NCBI GenBank assembly: GCA_945910005.1
Contig: CAMDTW010000533.1
Span: 1 to 64,000 of the forward strand
Direction: 5' to 3'
Source: Isoperla grammatica
Taxonomy: Eukaryota; Arthropoda; Insecta; Plecoptera; Perlodidae
DNA: 64,000 nucleotides
Shown: positions 11,361 through 25,496 of the stretch, piece by piece
Position numbering within the stretch: the stretch's first letter is position 1
Layout of the letters: the number at the start of each line of letters is the position of its first letter
The notes under the pieces: model-generated
The model's input: the letters and a program-made list of their open reading frames with translations, nothing else
Database searches by the model: none
Told to the model about the DNA's origin: nothing
Translations under genes and position numbers: made by a program

Positions 11361-13199
11361 GTAGATAGACTAAAATCAGCCAATTTCTATATTTTATGCA
11401 TATTTTAACCAAAAACGACGAAAAAACTCAATTTATGCATTTTCATTATACTCTTGAAGAATGCAGCCTATAATTCTTATTTTTCAACGGAGGGTGTAAC
11501 TTCTATAGAAGTTATCGAAATGTGACGAAATGGACAAATTGTGCTTATTAGAGCCTGAAACGCTATAAAACAACGATTTGTCAACTTTGGTTGAAACCCT
11601 TAGGAATCCCGGCCGTATGCAAGATTCCTCTTAAAACTGGAAGTTTGTGGTAGATCGACTGAAATCAGCCAATTTCTATTTTTTATGCATATTTTAACAA
11701 AAAACGACGAAAAAACTCAATTTATGCATTTTCATTATACTCTTGAAGAATGCAACCTAAAATTCTTATTTTTCGACGGAGGGTGTAACTTCTATAGAAG
11801 TTATCGAAATGTGACGAAATGGACAAATTGTGCTTATTGGAGCCTGAAACGCTCTAAAACAACGATTTGTCAACTTTGGTTGAAACCCTTAGGAATCCCG
11901 GCCGTATGCAAGATTCCTCTTAAAACTGGAAGTTTGTGGTAGATAGACTTAAATCAGCCAATTTCTATTTTTTATGCATATTTTAACCAAAAACGACGAA
12001 AAAACTCAATTTATGCATTTTCATTATACTCTTGAAGAGTGCAACCTATAATTCTTATTTTTCGACGGAGGGTGTAACTTCTATAGAAGTTATCGAAATG
12101 TGACGAAATGGACAAATTGTGCTTATTGGAGCCTGAAACGCTCTAAAACAACGATTTGTGCAATTTGGTTGAAACCCTTAGGAATCCCAGCCGTATGCAA
12201 GATTCCTCTTAAAACTGGAAGTTTGTGGTAGATAGACTAAAATCAGCTAATTTCTATATTTAATGCATATTTTAACCAAAAACGACGAAAAAACTCAATT
12301 TATGCATTTTCATTATACTCTTGAAGAATGCATCCTATAATTCTTATTTTTCAACGGAGGGTGTAACTTCTATAGAAGTTATTGAAATGTGACGAAATGG
12401 ACAAATTGTGCTAATTGGAGCCTGAAACGCTCTAAAACAACGATTTGTCAACTTTGGTTGAAACCCTTAGGAATCCCGTTCGTATGCAAGATTCCTCTTA
12501 AAACTGGAAGTTTGTGGTAGATAGACTAAAATCAGCCAATTTCTATATTTTATGCATATTTTAACCAAAAACGACAAAAAAAACTCAATTTATGCATTTT
12601 CATTATACTCTTGAAGAATGCAACCTATAATTCTTATTTTTCGACGGAGTGTGTAACTTCTATAGAAGTTATCAAAATGTGACGAAATGGACAAATGGTG
12701 CTTATTGGAGCCTGAAACGCTCTAAAACAACGATTTGTCAACTTTGGTTGAAACCCTTAGGAATCCCGGCCGTATGCAAGATTCCTCTTAAAACTGGAAG
12801 TTTGTGGTAGGTAGACTGAAATCAGCCAATTTCTATTTTTTATGCATATTTTAACCAAAAACGACGAAAAAACTCAATTTATGCATTTTCATTATAGTCT
12901 TGAAGAATGCAACCTATAATTCTTATTTTTCGACGGAGGGTGTAACTTCTATAGAAGTTATCGAAATGTGACGAAATGGACAAATTGTGCTTATTGGAGC
13001 CTGAAACGCTCTAAAACAACGCTTTGTGCAATTTGGTTGAAACCCTTAGGAATCCCGGCCGTATGCAAGATTCCTCTTAAAACTGGAAGTTTGTGGTAGA
13101 TAGACTGAAATCAGGCAATTTCTATTTTTTATGCATATTTTAACCAAAAACGACGAAAAAACTCAATTAATGCATTTTCATTATACTCTTGAAGAATGC

Positions 13200-15640
13200 A
13201 ACCTATAATTCTTATTTTTCGACGGAGGGTGTAACTTTTATAGAAGTTATCGAAATGTGACGAAATGGACAAATTGTGCTTATTGGAGCCTGAAACGCTC
13301 TAAAACAACGATTTGTCAACTTTGGTTGAAACCCTTAGGAATCCCGGCCGTATGCAAGATTCCTCTTAAAACTGGAAGTTTGTGGTAGATAGACTAAAAT
13401 CAGCCAATTTCTATTTTGTATGCATATTTTAACCAAAAACGACGAAAAAACTCAATTTATGCATTTTCATAATACTCTTTCAGAATGCACACAAACATTA
13501 TTATTTTTCAACGGTTGGTGTAACTTCTAAAGTAGTAATCGAAATGTGACGAAATGGACAAATTGCGCTTATTGGAGCCTGAAACGCTCTAAAAAACGAT
13601 TTGTCAACTTTGGTTGAAACCCTTAGGAATCCCAGCCGTATGCAAGATTCCTCTTAAAACTGGAAGTTTGTGGTAGATAGACTGAAATCAGCCAATTTCT
13701 ATATTTTATGCATATTTTAACCAAAAACGACGAAAAAACTCAATTTATGCATTTTCATTATACTCTTGAAGAATGCAGCCTATAATTCTTATTTTTCAAT
13801 GGAGGGTGTAACTTCTATAAAAGTTATCGAAATTAGACGAAATGGACAAATTGTGCTTATTAGAGCCTGAAACGCTCTAAAACAACGATTTGTCAATTTT
13901 GGTTGAAACCCTTAGGAATCCCGGCCGTATGCCAGATTCCTCTTAAAACTGGAAGTTTGTGGTAGATAGACTGAAATCAGCCAATTTCTATTTTTTATGC
14001 ATATTTTAACCAAAAACGACGAAAAAACTCAATTTATGCATTTTCATTATACTCTTGAAGAATGCAACCTATAATTCTTATTTTTCGACGGAGGGTGTAA
14101 CTTCTATAGAAGTTATCAAAATGTGACGAAATGGACAAATTGTGCTTATTGGAGCCTGAAACGCTCTAAAACAACGATTTGTTAACTTTGGTTGAAACCC
14201 TTAGGAATCCCGGCCGTATGCAAGATTCCTCTTAAAACTGGAAGTTTGTGGTAGATAGACTGAAATCAGCCAATTTCTATTTTTAATGCATATTTTAACC
14301 AAAAACGACGAAAAAACTCAATTTATGCATTTTCATTATACTCTTGAAGAATGCAACCTATAATTCTTATTTTTCGACGGAGGGTGTAACTTCTATAGAA
14401 GTTATCGAAATGTGACGAAATGGACAAATTGTGCTTATTGGAGCCTGAAACGCTCTAAAACAACGATTTGTGCAATTTGGTTGAATTCCTTAGGAATCCC
14501 AGCCGTATGCAAGATTCCTCTTAAAACTGGAAGTTTGTGGTAGATAGACTAAAATCAGCCAATTTCTATATTTTATGCATATTTTAACCAAAAACGACGA
14601 AAAAACTCAATTTATGCATTTTCATTATACTCTTGAAGAATGCAGCCTATAATTCTTATTTTTTAACGGAGGGTGTAACTTCTATAGAAGTTATCGAAAT
14701 GTGACGAAATGGACAAATTGTGCTTATTGGAGCCTGAAACGCTCTAAAACAACGATTTGTCAACTTTGGTTGAAACCCTTAGGAATCCCGGCCGTATGCA
14801 AGATTCCTCTTAAAACTGGAAGTTTGTGGTAGATAGACTGAAATCAGCCAATTTCAATTTTTTTGCATATTTTAACCAAAAACGACGAAAAAACTCAATA
14901 TATGCATTTTCATTATACTCTTGAAGAATGCAACCTATAATTCTTATTTTTCGACGGAGGGTGTAACTTCTATAGCAGTTATCGAAATGTGACAAAATGG
15001 ACAAATTGTGCTTATTGGAGCCTGAAACGCTCTAAAACAACGATTTGTTAACTTTGGTTGAAACCCTTAGGAATCCCGGCCGTATGCAAGATTCCTCTTA
15101 AAACTGGAAGTTTGTGGTAGATAGACTGAAATCAGCCAATTTCTATTTTTTATGCATATTTTAACCAAAAACGCCAAAAAAACTCAATTTATGTATTTTC
15201 ATAATACTCTTTCAGAATGCACACTAACATTATTATTTTTCAACGGTTGGTGTAACTTCTAAAGTAGTAATCGAAAGGTGACGAAATGGACAAATTGTGC
15301 TTATTGGAGCCTGAAACGCTCTAAAACAACGATTTGTCAACTTTGGTTGAAACCCTTAGGAATCCCGGCCGTATGCAAGATTCCTCTTAAAACTGGAAGT
15401 TTGTGGTAGATAGACTGAAATCAGCCAATTTCTATTTTTTATGCATATTTTAACCAAAAACGACGAAAAAACTCAATTTATGCATTTTCATTATACTCTT
15501 GAAGAATGCAATCTATAATTCTTATTTTTCGACGGAGGGTGTAACTTCTATAGAAGTTATCGAAATGTGACGAAATGGACAAATTGTGCTTATTGGAGCC
15601 TGAAACGCTCTAAAACAACGATTTGTGCAATTTGGTTGAA
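13200..15640 (+). repeat. Duplicated block D3a (pairs with 16.97-19.08 kb)
   Basis: Shared variants with the 17-19 kb region include CTATTTTGTATGCAT at 13411/17165, GAAATTAGACG near 13.83/17.59 kb, GGTTGAATTCCTTAGG near 14.48/17.95 kb, and TTTCAATTTTTTTGC near 14.85/18.32 kb. The offset shifts from 3,754 to 3,466 bp across the block, which is one monomer, so one copy gained or lost a monomer between about 14.0 and 14.4 kb. Confidence 0.75.
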
Positions 15641-16959
15641 ACCCTTAGGAATCCCAGCCGTATGCAAGATTCCTCTTAAAACTGGAAGTTTGTGGTAGAT
15701 AGACTGAAATCAGCCAATTTCTATATTTTATGCATATTTTAACCAAAAACGACGAAAAAACCCAATTTATGCATTTTCATTATCTTCTTGAAGAATGCAG
15801 CCTATAATTCTTATTTTTAACGGAGGGTGTAACTTCTATAGAAATTATCGAAATGTGACGAAATGGACAAATTGTGCTTATTGGATCCTGAAACGCTCTA
15901 AAACAACGATTTGTCAACTTTGGTTGAAACCCTTAGGAATCCCAGCCGTATGCAAGATTCCTCTTAAAACTGGAAGTTTGTGGTAGATAGACTGAAATCA
16001 GCCAATTTCTATTTTTTATGCATATTTTAACCAAAAACGACGAAAAAACTCAATTTATGCATTTTCATTATACTCTTGAAGAATGCAACCTATAATTCTT
16101 ATTTTTCGACGGATTGTGTAACTTCTAAAGAAGTTATCGAAATGTGACGAAATGGACAAATTGTGCTTATTGGAGCCTGAAACGCTCTAAAACAACGATT
16201 TGTGCAATTTGGTTGAAACCCTTAGGAATCCCAGCCGTATGCAAGATTCCTCTTAAAACTGGAAGTTTGTGGTAGATAGACTAAAATCAGCCAATTTCTA
16301 TATTTTATGCATATTTTAACCAAAAACGACGAAAAAACTCAATTTATGCATTTTCATTATACTCTTGAAGAATGCAGCCTATAATTCTTATTTTTCAACG
16401 GAGGGTGTAACTTCTATAGAAGTTATCGAAATGTGACGAAATGGACAAATTGTGCTTATTAGAGCCTGAAACGCTATAAAACAACGATTTGTCAACTTTG
16501 GTTGAAACCCTTAGGAATCTCGGCCGTATGCAAGATTCCTCTTAAAACTGGAAGTTTGTGGTAGATCGACTGAAATCAGCAAATTTCTATTTTTTATGCA
16601 TATTTTAACAAAAAACGACGAAAAAACTCAATTTATGCATTTTCATTATACTCTTGAAGAATGCAACCTATAATTCTTATTTTTCGACGGAGGGTGTAAC
16701 TTCTATAGAAGTTATCGAAATGTGACGAAATGGACAAATTGTGCTTATTGGAGCCTGAAACGCTCTAAAACAACGATTTGTTAACTTTGGTTGAAACCCT
16801 TAGGAATCCCGGCCGTATGCAAGATTCCTCTTAAAACTGGAAGTTTGTGGTAGATAGACTAAAATCAGCCAATTTCTATTTTTTATGCATATTTTAACCA
16901 AAAACGACGAAAAAACTCAATTTATGCATTTTCATTATACTCTTGAAGAGTGCAACCTA

Positions 16960-19080
16960 TAATTCTTATTTTTCGACGGAGGGTGTAACTTTTATAGAAG
17001 TTATCGAAATGTGACGAAATGGACAAATTGTGCTTATTGGAGCCTGAAACGCTCTAAAACAACGATTTGTCAACTTTGGTTGAAACCCTTAGGAATCCCG
17101 GCCGTATGCAAGATTCCTCTTAAAACTGGAAGTTTGTGGTAGATAGACTAAAATCAGCCAATTTCTATTTTGTATGCATATTTTAACCAAAAACGACCAA
17201 AAAACTCAATTTATGCATTTTCATAATACTCTTTCAGAATGCACACAAACATTATTATTTTTCAACGGTTGGTGTAACTTCTAAAGTAGTAATCGAAATG
17301 TGACGAAATGGACAAATTGTGCTTATTGGAGCCTGAAACGCTCTAAAAAACGATTTGTCAACTTTGGTTGAAACCCTTAGGAATCCCAGCCGTATGCAAG
17401 ATTCCTCTTAAAACTGGAAGTTTGTGGTAGATAGACTGAAATCAGCCAATTTACTATTTTTTATGCATATTTTAACCAAAAACGACGAAAAAACTCAATT
17501 TATGCATTTTCATTATACTCTTGAAGAATGCAGCCTATAATTCTTATTTTTCAATGGAGGGTGTAACTTCTATAGAAGTTATCGAAATTAGACGAAATGG
17601 ACAAATTGTGCTTATTAGAGCCTGAAACGCTCTAAAACAACGATTTGTTAACTTTGGTTGAAACCCTTAGGAATCCCGGCCGTATGCAAGATTCCTCTTA
17701 AAACTGGAAGTTTGTGGTAGATAGACTGAAATCAGCCAATTTCTATTTTTTATGCATATTTTAACCAAAAACGACGAAAAAACTCAATTTATGCATTTTC
17801 ATTATACTCTTGAAGAATGCAACCTATAATTCTTATTTTTCGACGGAGGGTGTAACTTCTATAGAAGTTATCGAAATGTGACGAAATGGACAAATTGTGC
17901 TTATTGGAGCCTGAAACGCTTTAAAACAACGATTTGTGCAATTTGGTTGAATTCCTTAGGAATCCCAGCCGTATGCAAGATTCCTCTTAAAACTGGAAGT
18001 TTGTGGTAGATAGACTAAAATCAGCCAATTTCTATATTTTATGCATATTTTAACCAAAAACGACGAAAAAACTCAATTTATGCATTTTCATTATACTCTT
18101 GAAGAATGCAGCCTATAATTCTTATTTTTTAACGGAGGGTGTAACTTCTATAGAAGTTATCGAAATGTGACGAAATGGACAAATTGTGCTTATTGGAGCC
18201 TGAAACGCTCTAAAACAACGATTTGTCAACTTTGGTTGAAACCCTTAGGAATCCCGGCCGTATGCAAGATTCCTCTTAAAACTGGAAGTTTGTGGTAGAT
18301 AGACTGAAATCAGCCAATTTCAATTTTTTTGCATATTTTAACCAAAAACGACGAAAAAACTCAATATATGCATTTTCATTATACTCTTGAAGAATGCAAC
18401 CTATAATTCTTATTTTTCGACGGAGGGTGTAACTTCTATAGCAGTTATCGAAATGTGACAAAATGGACAAATTGTGCTTATTGGAGCCTGAAACGCTCTA
18501 AAACAACGATTTGTTAACTTTGGTTGAAACCCTTAGGAATCCCGGCCGTATGCAAGATTCCTCTTAAAACTGGAAGTTTGTGGTAGATAGACTGAAATCA
18601 GCCAATTTCTATTTTTTATGCATATTTTAACCAAAAACGCCAAAAAAACTCAATTTATGTATTTTCATAATACTCTTTCAGAATGCACACTAACATTATT
18701 ATTTTTCAACGGTTGGTGTAACTTCTAAAGTAGTAATCGAAAGGTGACGAAATGGACAAATTGTGCTTATTGGAGCCTGAAACGCTCTAAAACAACGATT
18801 TGTCAACTTTGGTTGAAACCCTTAGGAATCCCGGCCGTATGCAAGATTCCTCTTAAAACTGGAAGTTTGTGGTAGATAGACTGAAATCAGCCAATTTCTA
18901 TTTTTTATGCATATTTTAACCAAAAACGACGAAAAAACTCAATTTATGCATTTTCATTATACTCTTGAAGAATGCAATCTATAATTCTTATTTTTCGACG
19001 GAGGGTGTAACTTCTATAGAAGTTATCGAAATGTGACGAAATGGACAAATTGTGCTTATTGGAGCCTGAAACGCTCTAAA
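16960..19080 (+). repeat. Duplicated block D3b (pairs with 13.2-15.64 kb)
   Basis: Downstream partner, one monomer shorter than the 13.2-15.64 kb copy. The stretch just upstream (about 16.2-16.7 kb) instead matches 11.3-11.8 kb with offset 4,911, shown by GGTAGATCGACTG at 11650/16561 and TTTTAACAAAAAACG. This part of the array is therefore a mosaic of at least two duplication events. Confidence 0.75.
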
Positions 19081-19084
19081 ACAA

Positions 19085-22000
19085 CGTTTTGTGCAATTTG
19101 GTTGAAACCCTTAGGAATCCCAGCCGTATGCAAGATTCCTCTTAAAACTGGAAGTTTGTGGTAGATAGACTAAAATCAGCCAATTTCTATATTTTATGCA
19201 TATTTTAACCAAAAACGACGAAAAAACTCAATTTATGCATTTTCATTATACTCTTGAAGAATGCAACCTATAATTCTTATTTTTCGACGGAGGGTGTAAC
19301 TTCTATAGAAGTTATCGAAATGTGACGAAATGGACAAATTGTGCTTATTGCAGCCTAAAACGCTCTAAAACAACGATTTGTTAACTTTGGTTGAAACCCT
19401 TAGGAATCCCGGCCGTATGCAAGATTCCTCTTAAAACTGGAAGTTTGTGGTAGATTGACTGAAATCAGCCAATTTCTATTTTTTATGCATATTTTAACCA
19501 AAAACGACGAAAAAACTCAATTTATGCATTTTCATTATACTCTTGAAGAATGCAGCCTATAATTCTTATTTTTCAACGGAGGGTGTAACTTCTATAGAAG
19601 TTATGGAAAAGTGACGAAATGGACAAATTGCGCTTATTGGAGCCTGAAACGCTCTAAAACAACGATTTGTGCAATTTGGTTGACACCCTTAGGAATCCCA
19701 GCCGTATGCAAGATTCCTCTTTAAACTGGAAGTTTGTGGTAGATAGACTAAAATCAGCCAATTTCTATATTTTATGCATATTTTAACCAAAAACGACGAA
19801 AAAACTCAATTTATGCATTTTCATTATACTCTTGAAGAATGCAGCCTATAATTCTTATTTTTCAACGAGGGTGTAACTTCTATAGAAGTTATCGAAATGT
19901 GACGAAATGGACAAATTGTGCTTATTGGAGCCTGAAACGCTCTAAAACAACGATTTGTCAACTTTGTTTGAAACCCTTAGAAATCCCAGCCGTATGCAAG
20001 ATTCCTCTTAAAACTGGAAGTTTGTGGTAGATAGACTGAAATCAGCCAATTTCTATTTTTTATGCATATTTTAACCAAAAACGACCAAAAACCTCAATTT
20101 ATGCATTTTCATAATACTCTTTCAGAATGCACACAAACATTATTATTTTTCAACGGAGGGTGTAACTTCTATAGAAGTAATCGAAATGTGACGAAATGGA
20201 CAAATTGTGCTTATTGGAGCCTGAAACGCTCTAAAACAACGATTTGTCAACTTTGGTTGAAACACTGGGAATCCCAGCTGTATGCAAGATTCCTCTTAAA
20301 ACTCGAAGTTTGTGGTAGATAGACTGAAATCAGCCAATTTCTATATTTTATCCATATTTTAACCAAAAACGACGAAAAAACTCAATTTATGCATTTTCAT
20401 TATACTCTTGAAGAATGCAGCCTTTAATTCTTATTTTTCAACGGAGGGTGTAACTTCTATAGAAGTTATCGAAATGTGACGAAATGGACAAATTGTGCTA
20501 ATTGGAGCCTAAAACGCTCTAAAACAACGATTTGTCAACTTTGGTTGAAACCCTTAGGAATCCCGGCCGTATGCAAGATTCCTCTTAAAACTGGAAGTTT
20601 GTGGTAGATAGACTAAAATCAGCCAATTTCTATATTTTATGCATATTTTAACCAAAAACGACCAAACTACTCAATTTATGCATTTTCATAATACTCTTTC
20701 AGAATGCACACTAACATTATTATTTTTTAACGGTTGGTGTAACTTCTAAAGTAGTTATCGAAATGTGACGAAATGGACAAATTGTGCTTATTGGAGCCTG
20801 AAACGCTCTAAAACAACGATTTGTCAACTTTGGTTGAAACCCTTAGGAATCCCAGCCGTATGCAAGATTCCTCTTAAAACTGGAAGTTTGTGGTAGATAG
20901 ACTGAAATCAGCAAATTTCTATTTTTTATGCATATTTTAACCAAAAACGACGAAAAAACTCAATTTATGCATTTTCATTATACTCTTGAAGAATGCAACC
21001 TATAATTCTTATTTTTCGACGGATTGTGTAACTTCTATAGAAGTTATCGAAATGTGACGAAATGGACAAATTGTGCTTATTGGAGCCTGAAACGCTCTAA
21101 AACAACGATTTGTGCAATTTGGTTGAAACCCTTAGGAATCCCAGCCGTATGCAAGATTCCTCTTAAAACTGGAAGTTTGTGGTAGATAGACTAAAATCAG
21201 CCAATTTCTATATTTTATGCATATTTTAACCAAAAACGACGAAAAAACTCAATTTATGCATTTTCATTATACTCTTGAAGAATGCAGCCTATAATTCTTA
21301 TTTTTCAACCTAGGGTGTAACTTCTATAGAAGTTATCGAAATGTGACGAAATGGACAAATTGTGCTTATTGGAGCCTGAAACGCTCTAAAACAACGATTT
21401 GTCAACTTTGGTTGAAACCCTTAGGAATCCCGGCCGTATGCAAGATTCCTCTTAAAACTGGAAGTTTGTGGTAGATAGACTGAAATCAGCCAATTTCTAT
21501 TTTTTATGCATATTTTAACTAAAAACGACGAAAAAACTCAATTTATGCATTTTCATTATACTCTTGAAGAATGCAACCTATAATTCTTATTTTTCGACGG
21601 AGGGTGTAACTTCTACAGAAGTTATCGAAATGTGACGAAATGGACAAATTGTGCTTATTGGAGCCTGAAACGCTCTAAAACAACGATTTGTGCAATTTGG
21701 TGGAAACCCTTAGGAATCCCAGCCGTATGCAAGATTCCTCTTAAAACTGGAAGTTTGTGGTAGATAGACTAAAATCAGCCAATTTCTATATTTTATGCAT
21801 ATTTTAACCAAAAACGACGAAAAAACTCAATTTATGCATTTTCATTATACTCTTGAAGAATGCAACCTATAATTCTTATTTTTCGACGGAGGGTGTAACT
21901 TCTATAGAAGTTATCGAAATGTGACGAAATGGACAAATTGTGCTTATTGGAGCCTAAAACGCTCTAAAACAACGATTTGTTAACTTTGGTTGAAACCCTT

Positions 22001-24285
22001 AGGAATCCCGGCCGTATGCAAGATTCCTCTTAAAACTGGAAGTTTGTGGTAGAAAGACTGAAATCAGCCAATTTCTATTTTTTATGCATATTTTAACCAA
22101 AAACGACGAAAAAACTCAATTTATGCATTTTCATTATACTCTTGAAGAATGCAGCCTATAATTCTTATTTTTTAACGGAGGGTGTAACTTCTATAGAAGT
22201 TATCGAAATGTGACGAAATGGACAAATTGTGTTTATTGGAGCCTGAAACGCTCTAAAACAACGATTTGTGCAATTTGGTTGAAACCCTTAGGAATCCCAG
22301 CCGTATGCAAGATTCCTCTTCAAACTGGAAGTTTGTGGTAGATAGACTAAAATCAGCCAATTTCTATATTTCATGCATATTTTAACCAAAAACGACGAAA
22401 AAACTCAATTTATGCATTTTCATTATACTCTTGAAGAATGCAGCCTATAATTCTTATTTTTCAACGAGGGTGTAACTTCTATAGAAGTTATCGAAATGTA
22501 ACGAAATGGACAAATTGTGCTTATTGGAGCCTGAAACGCTCTAAAACAACGATTTGTCAACTTTGTTTGAAACCCTTAGAAATCCCAGCCGTATGCAAGA
22601 TTCCTCTTAAAACTGGAAGTTTGTGGTAGATGGACTAAAATCAGCCAATTTCTATATTTTATGCATATTTTAACCAAAAACGACCAAAAACATCAATTTA
22701 TGCATTTTCATAATACTCTTTCAGAATGCACACAAACATTATTATTTTTCAACGGAGGGTGTAACTTCTATAGAAGTAATCGAAATGTGACGAAATGGAC
22801 AAATTGTGCTTTTTGGAGCCTGAAACGCTCTAAAACAACGATTTGTCAACTTTGGTTGAAACACTGGGAATCCCAGCTGTATGCAAGATTCCTCTTAAAA
22901 CTCGAAGTTTGTGGTAGATAGACTGAAATCAGCCAATTTCTATATTTTATCCATATTTTAACCAAAAACGACGAAAAAATTCAATTTATGCATTTTCATT
23001 ATACTCTTGAAGAATGCAGCCTTTAATTCTTATTTTTCAACGGAGGGTGTAACTTCTATAGAAGTTATCGAAATGTGACGAAATGGACAAATTGTGCTAA
23101 TTGGAGCCTGAAACGCTCTAAAACAACGATTTGTCAACTTTGGTTGAAACCCTTAGGAATCCCGGCCGTATGCAAGATTCCTCTTAAAACTGGAAGTTTG
23201 TGGTAGATAGACTAAAATCAGCCAATTTCTATATTTTATGCATATTTTAACCAAAAACGACCAAACTACTCAATTGATGCATTTTCATAATACTCTTTCA
23301 GAATGCACACTAACATTATTATTTTTTAACGGTTGGTGTAACTTCTAAAGTAGTTATCGAAATGTGACGAAATGGACAAATTGTGCTTATTGGAGCCTGA
23401 AACGCTCTAAAACAACGATTTGTCAACTTTGGTTGAAACCCTTAGGAATCCCAGCTGTATGCAAGATTCCTCTTAAAACTGGAAGTTTGTGGTAGATAGA
23501 CTGAAATCAGCCAATTTATTTTTTTTATGCATATTTTAACCAAAAACGACGAAAAAACTCAATTTATGCATTTTCATTATACTCTTGAAGAATGCAACCT
23601 ATAATTCTTATTTTTTGACGGATTGTGTAACTTCTATAGAAGTTATCGAAATGTGACGAAATGGACAAATTGTGCTTATTGGAGCCTGAAACGCTCTAAA
23701 ACAACGATTTGTGCAATTTGGTTGAAACCCTTAGGAATCCCAGCCGTATGCAAGATTCCTCTTAAAACTGGAAGTTTGTGGTAGATAGACTAAAATCAGC
23801 CAATTTCTATAGTTTATGCATATTTTAACCAAAAACGACGAAAAAACTCAATTTATGCATTTTCATTATACTCTTGAAGAATGCAGCCTATAATTCTTAT
23901 TTTTCAACCTAGGGTGTAACTTCTATAGAAGTTATCGAAATGTGACGAAATGGACAAATTGTGCTTATTGGAGCCTGAAACGCTCTAAAACAACGATTTG
24001 TCAACTTTGGTTGAAACCCTTAGGAATCCCGGCCGTATGCAAGATTCCTCTTAAAACTGGAAGTTTGTGGTAGATAGACTGAAATCAGCCAATTTCTATT
24101 TTTTATGCATATTTTAACTAAAAACGACGAAAAAACTCAATTTATGCATTTTTATTATACTCTTGAAGAATGCAACCTATAATTCTTATTTTTCGACGGA
24201 GGGTGTAACTTCTATAGAAGTTATCGAAATGTGACGAAATGGACAAATTGTGCTTATTGGAGCCTGAAACGCTCTAAAACAACGA
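19085..24285 (+). repeat. Higher-order repeat: two tandem 2,599-bp units
   Basis: Two adjacent 9-monomer units at about 19085-21683 and 21684-24285. Every distinctive variant in the first recurs 2,599 bp later. Examples are the TTGTTTGAAACCCTTAGAAATCCC-type monomer at about 19.97/22.57 kb, the AAACACTGGGAATCCCAGCTG monomer at about 20.26/22.86 kb, TTTTATCCATATTTT at about 20.35/22.94 kb, and CGACCAAACTACTCAATT at about 20.66/23.26 kb. Two C-class monomers lie two units apart in each copy. From about 24.29 kb a third, rearranged partial copy continues up to the retrotransposon. Confidence 0.85.
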
Positions 24286-25484
24286 TTTGTGCAATTTGGT
24301 TGAAACCCTTAGGAATCCCAGCCGTATGCAAGATTCCTATTAAAACTGGAAGTTTGTGGTAGATAGACTAAAATCAGCCAATTTCTATATTTTATGCATA
24401 TTTTAACCAAAAACGACGAAAAAACTCAATTTATGCATTTTCATTATACTCTTGAAGAATGCAGCCTATAATTCTTATTTTTCAACGGAGGGTGTAACTT
24501 CTATAGAAGTTATCGAAATGTGACGAAATGGACAAATTGTGCTTATTGGAGCCTGAAACGCTCTAAAACAACGATTTGTGCAATTTGGTTGAAACCCTTA
24601 GGAATCCCAGCCGTACTCAAGATTCCTCTTTAAACTGGAAGTTTGTGGTAGATAGACTAAAATCAGCCAATTTCTATATTTTATGCATATTTTAACCAAA
24701 AACGACGAAAAAACTCAATTTATGCATTTTCATTATACTCTTGAAGAATGCAGCCTATAATTTTTATTTTTCAACGGAGGGTGTAACTTCTATAGAAGTT
24801 ATCGAAATGTGACGAAATGGACAAATTGTGCTTATTGGAGCCTGAAACGCTCTAAAACAACGATTTGTCAACTTTGTTTGAAACCCTTAGAAATCCCAGC
24901 CGTATGCAAGATTCCTCTTAAAACTGGAAGTTTGTGGTAGATAGACTAAAATCAGCCAATTTCTATATTTTATGCATATTTTAACCAAAAACGACGAAAA
25001 ACTCAATTTATGCATTTTCATTATACTCTTGAAGAATGCAGCCTTTAATTCTTATTTTTCAACGGAGGGTGTAACTTCTATAGAAGTTATCGAAATGTGA
25101 CGAAATGGACAAATTGTGCTAATTGGAGCCTGAAACGCTGTAAAACAACGATTTGTCAACTTTGGTTGAAACCCTTAGGAATCCCGGCCGTATGCAAGAT
25201 TCCTCTTAAAACTGGAAGTTTGTGGTAGATAGACTAAAATCAGCCAATTTCTATTTTTTATGCATATTTTAACCAAAAACGACCAAAAAACTCAATTTAT
25301 GCATTTTCATAATACTCTTTCAGAATGCACACAAACATTATTATTTTTCAACGGTTGGTGTAACTTCTAAAGTAGTAATCGAAATGTGACGAAATGGACA
25401 AATTGTGCTTATTGGAGCCTGAAACGCTCTAAAACAACGATTTGTCAACTTTGGTTGAAACCCTTAGGAATCCCAGCCGTATGC

Positions 25485-25496
25485 AAGATTCCTCTT
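25485..25496. repeat. Target-site duplication, left copy
   Basis: AAGATTCCTCTT, the last 12 bp of satellite before the element, repeated exactly at 28305-28316 where the interrupted monomer resumes with AAAACTGG. A perfect duplication of this length fits target-primed reverse transcription by a non-LTR element and indicates a recent or undisturbed insertion. Confidence 0.93.

Larger units (their letters stand above)
896..25496 (+). repeat. 289-bp satellite array, left block, + orientation
   Basis: About 85 tandem monomers. Phasing on TTTGGTTGAAACCC gives starts at 896 and 1185, and the TAGGAATCCC marker lies at 911, 1200, 1489 and 1778, so the period is 289 bp with small indels (one copy near 1.9 kb lacks 3 bp). 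Landmarks in order are GGAATCCC(G/A)GCCGTATG, CCTCTTAAAACTGG, TTTGTGGTAGATAGACT, TTATGCATATTTTAACC, CTCAATTTATGCATTTTCA, an 18-bp palindrome in N-class monomers, GAAATGTGACGAAATGGAC, and GGAGCCTGAAACGCTC. The sequence is AT-rich. Stops and a period of 3n+1 exclude a coding tandem repeat. I cannot match it to a named satellite family; a centromeric or pericentromeric role is inference only. Confidence 0.97.

Noticed and set aside
11685..11942. Open frames of 60-86 codons throughout the satellite, some repeated identically (for example 14810-15004 and 18276-18470, 46768-47004 and 48790-49026).
   Set aside because: They are the same monomer read through one period. The 289-bp period is not a multiple of 3, stops recur at fixed monomer positions, lengths vary with single substitutions, and identical copies follow the higher-order repeats. 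No coding signal is needed to explain them.
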